The notes under the pieces are model-generated. The model saw only the letters and a program-made list of their open reading frames with translations. It had not been told where the DNA came from and did not search any database. A stretch of 47,528 bases of DNA from Methylotenera_A sp044222005 (GTDB lineage Bacteria; Pseudomonadota; Gammaproteobacteria; Burkholderiales; Methylophilaceae). This document shows positions 1 to 8,170 of this stretch, piece by piece; positions within the stretch are counted from its first letter, which is position 1, and every line of letters starts with the position of its first letter. Both the position numbers and the translations under genes were made by a program. The stretch covers positions 1 to 47,528 of the forward strand of contig JBGANY010000013.1 in NCBI GenBank assembly GCA_044222005.1. The letters run 5' to 3'.

Positions 1-227
1 AGGCAGAATTAGAGAGCGAGAAAAAAGCGCTTGAAGAGGCTAAAAAAGCTTATGACGAGGGCGCGCAAAAGCCAGAAGTTTATCAACAGAAAAATGCCGA
101 CGGCACCTCAAAAACCTTCCGCAATGTTGCTAAATTCGAAGAGAAAATGAAAGCATTGCAAGACGAAGTGGACGCACATCAGCGCAATATTGATCTACTT
201 ACCAAAGAAATCAACGCCCTTAATTAA
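1..227 (+). CDS. C-terminal fragment of DUF4124-type protein (partial)
   Basis: An open frame read from base 3 runs to a TAA at 225-227; its start lies outside the window. The visible 74 residues are charged and helical (ELESEKKALEEAKKAYDEG, later DEVDAHQRNIDLLTKEINAL), like the coiled tail of periplasmic DUF4124 proteins. The N-terminal domain is not visible, so the family name is inferred from tail style and from the habit of such genes to precede ntrB in betaproteobacteria. A weak hairpin terminator follows. Confidence 0.6.
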   Translation, partial: AELESEKKALEEAKKAYDEGAQKPEVYQQKNADGTSKTFRNVAKFEEKMKALQDEVDAHQRNIDLLTKEINALN

Positions 228-233
228 TCTGTC

Positions 234-263
234 AAGCCGGCCTTAAAAGCTGGCTTATCTTTT
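234..263 (+). terminator. Weak intrinsic terminator
   Basis: AAGCCGGC (234-241) pairs with GCTGGCTT (249-256) with one G-T wobble across a 7-nt loop, followed by ATCTTTT. It sits just after the first gene and before ntrB. Confidence 0.5.
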
Positions 264-337
264 GCTTAAGCTTTAAGTACAAACACAAGCAACGAATCAA
301 TTGCTATACAATCTCTATGCTATCTTTGGCTTAAGCT

Positions 338-1432
338 ATGTTACAAAATATCCCTTCTGGTTTTGCCGGTTTAGAGCACCTCGCCACTGCAGTGATGCTG
401 CTCGACCAGTCGCATCGCGTTGTCTATGCCAACCCCAGCACGGAGATTTTATTTGCACTGAGCGCCACACAGATTCATGGCAGCTATATTTCCGAAGTAT
501 TCCTGAATTGTGAAATTCTGCAAATCGCCATTGATAATGCGGTTAAAAACAACAGCCCGTATCGCGAACACGAATTTGCACTCAGCACCGTGCGCCAACA
601 ATCGTTTGCGGTCACGTGCACGGTAACGCCTGTCGATATTGGCCAGGCCGCTTTGCTGCTCGAATTCCAGCAGATGGATCAGCAGCTGCGCATTGCGCGT
701 GAAGAGCGCATGCTGATTCAGCAGCAAGCCAATTCTGAATTGCTGCGTAACTTGGCACACGAAATCCGCAACCCGTTGGGTGGCTTGCGCGGCGCGGCGC
801 AATTGCTGGAGCACGAGCTGCCGCAACCCAATTTACGCGAATATACGCAAGTAATCATCAAAGAAGCGGACAGGCTGCAGAGCCTCATGGATCGGTTGCT
901 GGTGCCGCACCGCGTACCTAAGTATGAGCCCACCAATATCCACGAGGTGCTGGAACGTGTACGCAGCTTATTGCTGGCCGAATCGCCCAACAACATCATC
1001 GTGCGCCGCGATTACGACACCAGCCTGCCGGATTTGATCGGCGACCGCGAGAAGCTCATTCAAACCGTGCTGAATATCGCGCGCAACGCGGTACAAGCCA
1101 TGCAGGCAAGCGGCACGCCAAATGCGCAGGTCACGCTGCGCACGCGGGCAGAGCGCCAGGTCACGCTTTCAAAAAAGCGCTACCGTGTCGCCATCAAGCT
1201 GCAGATTATCGACAACGGTCCAGGCATTCCTGCAGATATTCGCGACAGGATTTTTTACCCGCTGGTGTCCGGGCGCGAAGGCGGATCTGGCCTTGGGCTT
1301 GCCTTGGCACAAACTTTTATTACGCAGCACCACGGCATGGTCGATTGCGAAAGCCAGCCCGGCAACACGTGTTTTACCATATTGCTGCCGGTTGAAAGCA
1401 CTGTGATTAAGCACGCCCATATTCAACAATGA
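338..1432 (+). CDS. glnL: Nitrogen regulation sensor histidine kinase NtrB
   Basis: Cytosolic kinase/phosphatase of the NtrBC system; with PII protein it sets phosphorylation of NtrC according to nitrogen status. The 364-residue protein has no membrane segment. A PAS domain covers about residues 8-110. The H-box NLAHEIRNPLGG carries the phospho-acceptor His141. The N-box NIARNAVQA lies at about 247-255, G1 DNGPGI at 292-297 and G2 GGSGLGL at 315-321. Length matches the family. The ATG at 338 has no clear Shine-Dalgarno sequence, but the N-terminus aligns with the usual family start just before the PAS domain. ntrC follows after 71 bp, which hold a palindromic repeat. Confidence 0.95.
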   Translation: MLQNIPSGFAGLEHLATAVMLLDQSHRVVYANPSTEILFALSATQIHGSYISEVFLNCEILQIAIDNAVKNNSPYREHEFALSTVRQQSFAVTCTVTPVDIGQAALLLEFQQMDQQLRIAREERMLIQQQANSELLRNLAHEIRNPLGGLRGAAQLLEHELPQPNLREYTQVIIKEADRLQSLMDRLLVPHRVPKYEPTNIHEVLERVRSLLLAESPNNIIVRRDYDTSLPDLIGDREKLIQTVLNIARNAVQAMQASGTPNAQVTLRTRAERQVTLSKKRYRVAIKLQIIDNGPGIPADIRDRIFYPLVSGREGGSGLGLALAQTFITQHHGMVDCESQPGNTCFTILLPVESTVIKHAHIQQ

Positions 1433-1434
1433 GT

Positions 1435-1462
1435 TGTAAGAGCGAATAAATTCGCGCTTACA
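1435..1462. repeat. REP-like palindrome between ntrB and ntrC
   Basis: TGTAAG-a-GCGAA (1435-1446), loop TAAA, TTCGC-g-CTTACA (1451-1462): 11 of 12 positions pair with one A/G mismatch. The core resembles the second element at 8138-8160 (TGTAAGAGCG shared) and the short REP-type repeats described in pseudomonads. It lies in an untranslated gap of a co-directional operon, so it may also act as an mRNA-stabilising hairpin. Confidence 0.65.
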
Positions 1463-1503
1463 CAATAATTTGATATTTTTTATGATTTGCTAAGAAGAAA
1501 CAT

Positions 1504-2892
1504 ATGAAACCAATCTGGATTTTAGACGATGACAAATCGATTCGATGGGTGTTCGAGAAAGCACTGGCGCGCACCGACATGGAATTCAAAACTTTCTCCT
1601 CGGTGGCAGAGGCGCTAAACGCCTTAAACCGCGAGCAGCCGCAGGTAGTGGTCAGCGATATCCGCATGCCGAATGGCTCCGGGCTTGATTTCCTGGCAGA
1701 AGTCAAACAAAGATACCCTGACATTCCCGTCATCATCATGACCGCGTATTCTGATCTCGAAAGCGCAGTGGCCGCTTTTCAGGGTGGCGCTTTTGAATAC
1801 CTGGCCAAGCCTTTCGATGTTGACCAGGCCATTGACGTGATCAAACGCGCGGTAGAAGAAAGCATGCGCCAGGCAGTGGATAACGTGACCTTGGAAGAAT
1901 CACCGGAAATCATCGGTCAGGCGCCTGCCATGCAGGAGGTTTTTCGGGCCATTGGCCGCCTGAGCCGCTCGCATGCTACCGTGCTGATTAACGGCGAATC
2001 AGGCAGCGGTAAAGAGCTAGTCGCCAGCGCGCTGCATAAACACAGCCCGCGTGCAGACAAGCCTTTTATTGCCATCAATACAGCGGCCATCCCTAAAGAT
2101 TTACTCGAATCAGAATTATTTGGCCATGAACGCGGAGCATTTACCGGCGCGGCAGCAGCACGGCGCGGACGCTTCGAGCAGGCCGATAACGGTACTTTAT
2201 TCCTTGACGAGATTGGCGATATGCCAGCCGACTTGCAAACACGATTACTGCGTGTGTTAAGCGATGGCCAGTTTTATCGCGTCGGCGGCCATCAACCCCT
2301 TAAAGTGAATGTGCGCGTGATTGCCGCCACTCACCAGGACTTGGAAGAACGTGTAAAACTGGGGCTGTTCCGTGAGGATCTATTTCACAGACTAAATGTG
2401 ATACGACTGCGCTTGCCGCCGCTGCGTGAGCGCCGCGAGGATATTCCATTGCTCACCAAGCATTTTCTGGCGCAAAGCGCGTTGCAATTAGGCGTAGAGC
2501 CAAAACAGCTCTCGGCAGCGGCTTTGCGCTATTTAACCGCCGTGAACTGGAGCGGTAATGTGCGCCAGCTGGAAAACGTATGTCACTGGCTCACCGTGAT
2601 GGCGCCGGGGCAAAATGTAGATGTAGCTGATCTGCCGCCCGAACTCAAAGAAGACACTGCTAAATCGACCTCTGCAAACTCCTGGCAAGAGGCGCTGGCT
2701 TCTGAAGTGGCAGATGCCTTAAATCGCGGCGAGCAAAACGTGCTGGAAGCGCGCACCAAAGACTTTGAACGCGTGATGATTGTGAAAGCCTTGCAGCATA
2801 CCGATGGCCGCCGCATTGAAGCTGCCAATCAACTTGGCATGGGGCGCAATACACTAACGCGTAAGATTCAGGAGCTGGGGATTGAAGAATAA
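1504..2892 (+). CDS. glnG: Nitrogen regulation response regulator NtrC
   Basis: Sigma-54 enhancer-binding activator of nitrogen-assimilation genes. It has three domains in 462 residues. The receiver domain (1-120) has an acidic pocket in ILDDDKS and phospho-acceptor Asp52 in VVVSDIRMP. The AAA+ domain has Walker A GESGSGKE at 164-171, the sigma-54 contact loop GAFTGA at 211-216 and Walker B GTLFLDEIGD at 230-239. The C-terminal Fis-type helix-turn-helix contains AANQLGMGRNTLTRKIQELG. AAGAAG precedes the ATG by a few bases. It is the expected partner of the upstream kinase and presumably its co-transcript. Confidence 0.96.
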   Translation: MKPIWILDDDKSIRWVFEKALARTDMEFKTFSSVAEALNALNREQPQVVVSDIRMPNGSGLDFLAEVKQRYPDIPVIIMTAYSDLESAVAAFQGGAFEYLAKPFDVDQAIDVIKRAVEESMRQAVDNVTLEESPEIIGQAPAMQEVFRAIGRLSRSHATVLINGESGSGKELVASALHKHSPRADKPFIAINTAAIPKDLLESELFGHERGAFTGAAAARRGRFEQADNGTLFLDEIGDMPADLQTRLLRVLSDGQFYRVGGHQPLKVNVRVIAATHQDLEERVKLGLFREDLFHRLNVIRLRLPPLRERREDIPLLTKHFLAQSALQLGVEPKQLSAAALRYLTAVNWSGNVRQLENVCHWLTVMAPGQNVDVADLPPELKEDTAKSTSANSWQEALASEVADALNRGEQNVLEARTKDFERVMIVKALQHTDGRRIEAANQLGMGRNTLTRKIQELGIEE

Positions 2893-2989
2893 CCTCCCTG
2901 ACTAGACGCACTCTCAAATATGTATCAGAATTACTAGCTAAGAGTAAATTGCGATATCACTGATATTTTAAAAACTGAGAAGTTAAAGA

Positions 2990-3664
2990 ATGAATCTGTA
3001 CCCATCTGTCACAATTATTGAAAACTTTTATGAAAACCCTGATGAGATTCGTAAATTTGCCTTAAAACAAAAGTTCACCTACTGCCACGAGTTAAAAAAT
3101 ATCAACTACGTTTACCCGGGCTGTAGAACAAAAGATTTATTTGACCTTGATAAGACTTTGTATGAGAAAGTCTGCAAAAAGTTGGTGTCAGTATTTCATA
3201 ACACGCAACATGACCATATGCGCTGGGCTATCACAACTAGCTTTCAGGTAGTAGAAGGTAAATTTGAGCGCGGAGTACTCCACCAGGATACCAATACTAT
3301 TTTCGCTGGGGTGCTCTATTTAACACCCAATGCTCCGTTACATGCGGGTACTTCTTTATTCAAACCCAACGCACTGTTTGATGAAGTCAAATATCAAGCA
3401 GCTTTAAAACAATCTGAAGTTAACTTCAGAACCAATCAACCCGTATCAACCGAATTTCATAGCATGTTTGATGAAACAGTAAGAGTAAATAACGTTTACA
3501 ACACCCTTATTTTATTTAACGCGCAAACTTATCACTCCGCCAATGAGTTTTTTGGCGACACATTACAAAACAGCAGAATGGCACAAGTATTTTTTATCAA
3601 TAAAATCGATGCCAAAAGTTATGATATTTTCCCATTACACCGCACCAAATCAATTAAGATCTAG
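2990..3664 (+). CDS. Putative 2OG-Fe(II) oxygenase-like protein (DUF6445-type)
   Basis: A 224-residue cytosolic protein. It has an HxD motif (H98-Q-D100 in VLHQDTN), a GVLYLTPNAPLHAGTSLF strand region, a distal His182 (QTYHSANEFFG) and Arg196, in the order expected of a double-stranded beta-helix Fe(II)/2-oxoglutarate oxygenase. The GVLYLTP...GGT-like signature resembles DUF6445, often found near tryptophan halogenases and in phage or accessory loci. The family name is from memory and the function is inferred. The neighbour is a TPR-sulfotransferase in the same direction. The gene is AT-richer than ntrC. A purine-rich GAGAAGTTAAAG precedes the ATG. Confidence 0.6.
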   Translation: MNLYPSVTIIENFYENPDEIRKFALKQKFTYCHELKNINYVYPGCRTKDLFDLDKTLYEKVCKKLVSVFHNTQHDHMRWAITTSFQVVEGKFERGVLHQDTNTIFAGVLYLTPNAPLHAGTSLFKPNALFDEVKYQAALKQSEVNFRTNQPVSTEFHSMFDETVRVNNVYNTLILFNAQTYHSANEFFGDTLQNSRMAQVFFINKIDAKSYDIFPLHRTKSIKI

Positions 3665-3698
3665 GCACTGATTCAAATATAGGCTGCTAAGACTTAAC

Positions 3699-3734
3699 AC
3701 ATTATTAGATTCAATAAATTGAATCTAATAATGT
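3699..3734. repeat. Perfect 17-bp-arm palindrome
   Basis: Left arm 3699-3715 (ACATTATTAGATTCAAT) and right arm 3718-3734 are exact reverse complements separated by two A bases. There is no T-run after it, so it is not a typical intrinsic terminator. It lies in the 190-bp gap between the oxygenase-like gene and the sulfotransferase gene and could be an operator, a cruciform or a strong mRNA hairpin. Confidence 0.85.
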
Positions 3735-3854
3735 ATCCATGTCAATTCATAATAAGCAAATGATTATCCAAGACCATTTTAGCGATTCGTATTCATGAAA
3801 TAGGTTAGTTTCAAGGTAAAATTACTTACTAAATACAACTTTTTGAATAGAATC

Positions 3855-5852
3855 ATGAAGCAATACACACAACAACAAATAAAATTCATCTCTGAAAACT
3901 TTCAGCAAGGGCAAAAAGCGATTCAAATTGGCAACTTCAACCGAGCGGAAAGACACTACTTGGATATCCTTAAAATTGCCCCCGAAATTATTGATGCTAA
4001 AAATGCCCTAGCCTTTGTCTATACTATTAGCAAGCAGCACACTAAGGCGATTATGCAGCTAGAAGACCTTCTAAAAATAAATGCAAATGACGCTAATGCC
4101 CACCATAACCTGGCAAATAACTTATCAGAAAATCATCAATATGATGAAGCTGCTAACCACTACCAGACAGCGATTAAACTTAACCCTAATTTTGTTGACT
4201 CATATACTCAATGCGGCTTGGTCCAACGCAAGCTCAAAAATTTCGATTTAGCGGTCGATTATTTTAACAATGCGCTCAATCTGGATAAATCGAATGCTAA
4301 TGCTTTGCACGGACTAGGCATTACCTATGCTGGGATGGCTGAGCATTCTCGCGCACTTGAGTGCCTGAATAAAGCGGTTGAATTAAGCCCTGATAACATG
4401 GAGTTCAACCTTAGCTTAGCCAAAGCATTAGAAAATGCTGAGCTTTATCACGAAGCAGATATTCAATATCACCACACCTGTAGCAAATTTCCAAACTTCT
4501 TGGATGCCTTTCTTGCTTATGGTGACCTGCTGACCAAGAATCGTTATTTTGATGAAGCGCTTGAATGCTATGCCCACGCGCATATACTCGCACCAGAGCA
4601 AATAGAGATTTTGGATGACATTGGCAATGCCTATCTGGGCATGGCAGATACGGAAAAAGCCATCGACAATTTTAATGCCGCATTAGCAATAGAGCCGAAT
4701 CGCATATCATCACTGGTTGGCTTAGAAAAAACCTATCTGGAAACTGGCAAACTGGAATCAGCGACAAACATTTGCAACCAAATTATCAGCATTGATGCCA
4801 GCCAGCCTATAGGCTATATCCTAAAATCCAAAGTTAGAAAGAACAAATCCGATGACGGCCTGGCGGGTCAGTTATTGCAATTCGCAGATCAACAAGATTT
4901 ACTGGAAGAGTATAAAACTGATATCCACTTTGCACTTGGCAAGATTTTTGATGACCAGAATAATTATCAGCAAGCTTTCAAACATTACGCCATAGGTAAT
5001 ACCTTAAGAAATAAAAACCTGAACTACGATGCAGAAGAAGACAAATCTAAATTTACTAAATTAATCGAAACTTTTGACGTGGACTTTTTCAAACGGCATC
5101 AGCACATTGGGGTGGAAAGCGATTTACCGGTGGTCATCGTCGGTATGCCACGGTCTGCCACCACCTTAACTGAACAGATTATTTCCAGTCACCCTGACGT
5201 GTTGGCTGCTGGTGAAGCCACATTTTGGCTTAGTACTGTACAAGGATTGCGTTATACATTACATTCACAATCCGATTACCCCGACTGCATGGCCGATATC
5301 CAGGCATCTCATGCCAAAGATATCGCGGCAAAATACGAACAGACCTTGGCAAAGATTTCCGGCGCTAAATCCATGCCAAAGCACATAACAGATAAGATGC
5401 CACATAATTTTTTAAATGTGGGCCTTATTGCATTGTTATACCCGAATGCCAAGATTATCCATACCAAACGCGACCCCATTGATACCTGTTTATCAATTTA
5501 TTTTCAAAACTTCAACGATGCGCACCCCTATGCATTCGAATTAACCAACTTAGGCACTCATTACCGGCAATACCAGCGTATCATGGAGCACTGGCACAAA
5601 GTGCTTCCTGGCCGCATACTGGACATCAATTACGCCGATACAATTGCCGATCCGGAGTACTGGTCTAGAAAACTCATCGATCATATCGGCTTGGAATGGA
5701 ATGATGCGTGTCTGGCACCGCATAAATTAGAGCGCTCGGTAAAAACTGCCTCACACTGGCAAGTCAGACAGCCGATCTATAAAACTTCTGTACAGCGCTG
5801 GAAAAATTATGAAGAATTCTTACAGCCGCTTATTGATGCACTTAATGATTAA
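3855..5852 (+). CDS. TPR-repeat sulfotransferase
   Basis: The first ~400 residues are tetratricopeptide repeats (for example NALHGLGITYAGMAEHSRAL, AEHSRALECLNKAVELSP). The last ~240 form a PAPS-dependent sulfotransferase: the 5'-phosphosulfate loop VIVGMPRSATTLTEQII is near residue 430 and the 3'-phosphate motif IIHTKRDPIDTCLSIY near 540. The architecture is that of bacterial TPR-sulfotransferases related to tyrosylprotein and heparan sulfotransferases; the acceptor is unknown. The frame could open four codons earlier with TTG at 3843, but the ATG at 3855 is preferred; neither has a strong Shine-Dalgarno sequence. The convergent neighbour cysC makes the PAPS donor, which supports a sulfation locus. 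Confidence 0.88.
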   Translation: MKQYTQQQIKFISENFQQGQKAIQIGNFNRAERHYLDILKIAPEIIDAKNALAFVYTISKQHTKAIMQLEDLLKINANDANAHHNLANNLSENHQYDEAANHYQTAIKLNPNFVDSYTQCGLVQRKLKNFDLAVDYFNNALNLDKSNANALHGLGITYAGMAEHSRALECLNKAVELSPDNMEFNLSLAKALENAELYHEADIQYHHTCSKFPNFLDAFLAYGDLLTKNRYFDEALECYAHAHILAPEQIEILDDIGNAYLGMADTEKAIDNFNAALAIEPNRISSLVGLEKTYLETGKLESATNICNQIISIDASQPIGYILKSKVRKNKSDDGLAGQLLQFADQQDLLEEYKTDIHFALGKIFDDQNNYQQAFKHYAIGNTLRNKNLNYDAEEDKSKFTKLIETFDVDFFKRHQHIGVESDLPVVIVGMPRSATTLTEQIISSHPDVLAAGEATFWLSTVQGLRYTLHSQSDYPDCMADIQASHAKDIAAKYEQTLAKISGAKSMPKHITDKMPHNFLNVGLIALLYPNAKIIHTKRDPIDTCLSIYFQNFNDAHPYAFELTNLGTHYRQYQRIMEHWHKVLPGRILDINYADTIADPEYWSRKLIDHIGLEWNDACLAPHKLERSVKTASHWQVRQPIYKTSVQRWKNYEEFLQPLIDALND

Positions 5853-5875
5853 CTTGAAAATTAAAACTGTTAATA

Positions 5876-6475
5876 CTAAACCTTCACTACACCTGTCGCT
5901 TGTAGGTAATTGATTACTTTTTCAACACAACGCTCTAGCGGTTCAATCCCTGTATCAACTACTAACTCAGAATTTAACGGCGATTCATAAGGTGAAGATA
6001 TACCGGTAAAGTCTGCTATCTCGCCGCGTCTGGCTTTAGCGTATAAGCCTTTTACATCTCGCAGTTCGCATACACTCAAATCTGCTTTGCAATAAATCTC
6101 TATAAATTCGCCTGCTTTTACCAAATTACGTACACGATTTCGGTCTGCCTGAAAAGGCGAGATAAAAGCAGTCAATGTAATCACCCCTGCCTGTAAAAAT
6201 AGCTTGCTCATCTCTCCAATGCGCCGAATGTTTTCCTGCCGGTCATCAACAGTAAAGCCCAGGTCAACACATAAGCCATGCCTGACATTATCGCCATCAA
6301 TCACAAAAGTCCGGCAACCCCTGTCAAATAAGGCTTTCTCCACCGCATGTGCAAGTGTTGATTTTCCTGCGCCGGACAGCCCCGTAAACCATAGAATCAC
6401 AGATTTATGGCCCGCCTGCTGCTGTCTGTCGGCAGGATTTACCAAACTGTGCTGGATATAGATATTCTTAGTCAT
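5876..6475 (-). CDS. cysC: Adenylylsulfate (APS) kinase
   Basis: Phosphorylates adenylylsulfate to PAPS with ATP. The 199-residue protein has the P-loop GLSGAGKST at 32-40, the APS-binding motif DGDNVRHGL near 60, then FISPFQADR and the DVKGLYAKARRGEI segment typical of CysC. It is a stand-alone kinase, not fused to CysN. A promoter-like pair lies just upstream and the porin terminator isolates it from the gene behind. Being convergent with the PAPS-using sulfotransferase 23 bp away suggests that its main role here may be donor supply rather than sulfate assimilation. Confidence 0.95.
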   Translation of the reverse strand: MTKNIYIQHSLVNPADRQQQAGHKSVILWFTGLSGAGKSTLAHAVEKALFDRGCRTFVIDGDNVRHGLCVDLGFTVDDRQENIRRIGEMSKLFLQAGVITLTAFISPFQADRNRVRNLVKAGEFIEIYCKADLSVCELRDVKGLYAKARRGEIADFTGISSPYESPLNSELVVDTGIEPLERCVEKVINYLQATGVVKV

Positions 6476-6505
6476 TTGCTGATTATATTTCGCATAAGTG
6501 AATGT

Positions 6506-6534
6506 AATTTAAGTATTACTTTGTCATTGGTCAA
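6506..6534 (-). promoter_or_regulatory. Candidate sigma-70 promoter of cysC
   Basis: On the minus strand TTGACC (6534-6529) is followed after exactly 17 bp by TAAATT (6511-6506). The predicted start is about 25 bases before the cysC ATG. Confidence 0.55.
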
Positions 6535-6540
6535 TAAATA

Positions 6541-6569
6541 AAAAACGGCAACCGAGGTTGCCGTTTTTT
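6541..6569 (-). terminator. Intrinsic terminator of the porin gene
   Basis: CGGCAACC (6546-6553) pairs perfectly with GGTTGCCG (6556-6563), flanked by A5 on the left and T6 on the right. On the minus strand it ends the porin transcript with a T-run; the symmetric flanks could allow termination in both directions. Confidence 0.9.
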
Positions 6570-6610
6570 AGCTATTACTTTAAGCACTGCAGGGTAACCC
6601 CTGCCTTATC

Positions 6611-7828
6611 CTAGAAGAATAAGATCGCGCCCAAAGAGATAGTTTTTGATTTACCTTCAACATCGCCAGGACCTGGAACTTTAACTTCAGATTTAACATC
6701 TGAGTATTCAGCTACCAAGTTCAGGTGTTTTGTCAATGGGTGGTATGCACCAACTGTCCACATACGGTTTTGGTATTCATCGAAAGCATCAATACGGTTG
6801 CCGTCTAATGTAGATTCACCGTAGCTCAGGCCCAATTTAGTGCCTACACCTGGAAGGGTGTAAGTACCTTGTACGTACCAGTCATCTGAATCACGGTCGT
6901 TACCTGTTGCATCAAAACCATCACGTAACAATACTGTTGTACCAGTACCTTGACCTTGACCGTAGTAACCAGTTAAACCGAAGCCAGCTACGTTAACAGT
7001 TGCGCCTAAGTCCCAAGCAGTTGCACGATCGCTACCCAAAGCAGTACCGTCGAACTCAACTTTTTGAGTTAATGCAGAAGCCCATACTTTACCGCCGAAA
7101 TCGCCAGCCCATTCGTATGAAGCTTTAGCTTCGAATGCTGGGCTTGAACCGCCACGGCCTGAACCTGCAGCGCTGCCAAATGTTGGAGCACCGGCTGTAG
7201 TCGTTAATGCTGTTGCATTCCAAGCTTGAGTCACACCAGCGGTGAAGCTGAAGCCATTCCAGTTTGGTGATGAGTAAGCGATTTGTGATTTCCAGTCAGC
7301 ATACATAAAGCCAGTACCGATACGGCCTAATGTAGTGGTGTTGCCAGCCAATAAACCAGCGCCAGAACCCACACCCAGCAATGTCATGTCGTTCAGGATA
7401 GCGTCAGAAGCATAGATGCCTAAGTCTTTACCTAATTTGATAGAACCCCATGATTTGTCGCCGAATGTCAAGAATGCTTGACGGTTTTCTTGGTTAGCTG
7501 ATTGGATGCCTGAATTTTTTGTAGAAGCACCTGGGTTGATGCTGATAGTGAAACCAACATCCAAGTCGTTTTGACGTGTTTTACCAGAAACTGACAGATA
7601 GTTAGGCAACAAACCTGTTGTGATGTTTGCAACTGATTTATCGCCACGCTCTGTCGCGCCACCCAAACCAACAGCGTCACCGCTAGCGTTTGTGTGTGTG
7701 TAGTAAGCGTTTACCACGCCACCGATGTCTAATGTCCAATCGCCTGCTGGAATCATGATGCCAGCGTTAGCGCTTGAAGCTGCAGCTAATAAAGCTGATG
7801 CTACTGCTAAACTTAATTTCGTTTTCAT
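6611..7828 (-). CDS. Outer-membrane porin
   Basis: General trimeric-type porin, a 16-stranded beta-barrel channel. From the ATG at 7828 it has 405 residues with a clear signal peptide (MKTKLSLAVASALLAAASSANA, cut after ANA). It then shows alternating beta-strand sequence rich in Gly, Tyr and Trp and ends in the classical C-terminal Phe (AILFF). An upstream in-frame extension of 21 codons exists, but TTTGGAGATTTAT places a good GGAG site before 7828 and the signal peptide begins there. Codon use is strongly biased (GGT, GTT, CGT), as expected for a highly expressed gene. It is monocistronic: its own terminator lies downstream and a terminator for the dgt operon upstream. Substrate specificity cannot be read. 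Confidence 0.92.
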   Translation of the reverse strand: MKTKLSLAVASALLAAASSANAGIMIPAGDWTLDIGGVVNAYYTHTNASGDAVGLGGATERGDKSVANITTGLLPNYLSVSGKTRQNDLDVGFTISINPGASTKNSGIQSANQENRQAFLTFGDKSWGSIKLGKDLGIYASDAILNDMTLLGVGSGAGLLAGNTTTLGRIGTGFMYADWKSQIAYSSPNWNGFSFTAGVTQAWNATALTTTAGAPTFGSAAGSGRGGSSPAFEAKASYEWAGDFGGKVWASALTQKVEFDGTALGSDRATAWDLGATVNVAGFGLTGYYGQGQGTGTTVLLRDGFDATGNDRDSDDWYVQGTYTLPGVGTKLGLSYGESTLDGNRIDAFDEYQNRMWTVGAYHPLTKHLNLVAEYSDVKSEVKVPGPGDVEGKSKTISLGAILFF

Positions 7829-7945
7829 ATAAATCTCCAAAGTTTTGTTACTAAAAAGTTTGCTGCTATTTATTACTAAATTTACCCTCATCTTTATAAT
7901 TTTACTTAATACAAATCATCGCTGATTTACTACTAACCAAACCAC

Positions 7946-7973
7946 AAAAACGAGAAAGTTCGCGAACTCTCCC
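7946..7973 (-). terminator. Terminator of the dgt end of the pil-aro-dgt run
   Basis: The stem GAG..AGTTC/GAACT.CTC around the perfect palindrome AGTTCGCGAACT (7957-7968), with a two-base bulge, is followed on the minus strand by GTTTTTG. Direction and position fit the end of the dgt transcript. The 12-bp palindrome could alternatively be an operator. Confidence 0.55.
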
Positions 7974-8137
7974 AATAAAACTAATTACTTTTTTTACTAA
8001 GAAGGTGATGACAGTATGCCAAAGGGTGGCTTTTAAGGGCAAGCTATTTGTGGCTTTATGGCACATACTTTAAGCAAGTGTTGTAATGGCGCAACATGTA
8101 GATGCTGTGTACTAAGAGCGATAGGGTTGCCGTGGCT

Positions 8138-8160
8138 TGTAAGAGCGGATTATCCGCGAT
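8138..8160. repeat. REP-like palindrome downstream of dgt
   Basis: TTGTAAGAGCGGAT followed by TATCCGCGATTA: core arms GCGGAT and ATCCGC share one central base, and the outer TAA/TTA also pair. It shares TGTAAGAGCG with the element at 1435-1462 and the GAGCGGATTATCCGCGA theme of dispersed REP-type repeats. Confidence 0.65.
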
Positions 8161-8170
8161 TATTGCCATC

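Larger units (their letters stand above)
7829..8170. other. 342-bp intergenic region upstream of the porin
   Basis: No credible gene. The half near the porin (7829-7945) is AT-rich and must hold the porin promoter and leader; no convincing -35/-10 pair with 16-18 bp spacing could be fixed. A terminator hairpin lies at 7946-7973 and a REP-like palindrome at 8138-8160. A partial TAAGAGCG copy at 8113-8120 suggests a decayed second unit. Confidence 0.6.

Noticed and set aside
3843..3854. TTG start four codons upstream for the sulfotransferase
   Set aside because: A nearby ATG at 3855 exists and no ribosome site favours TTG.
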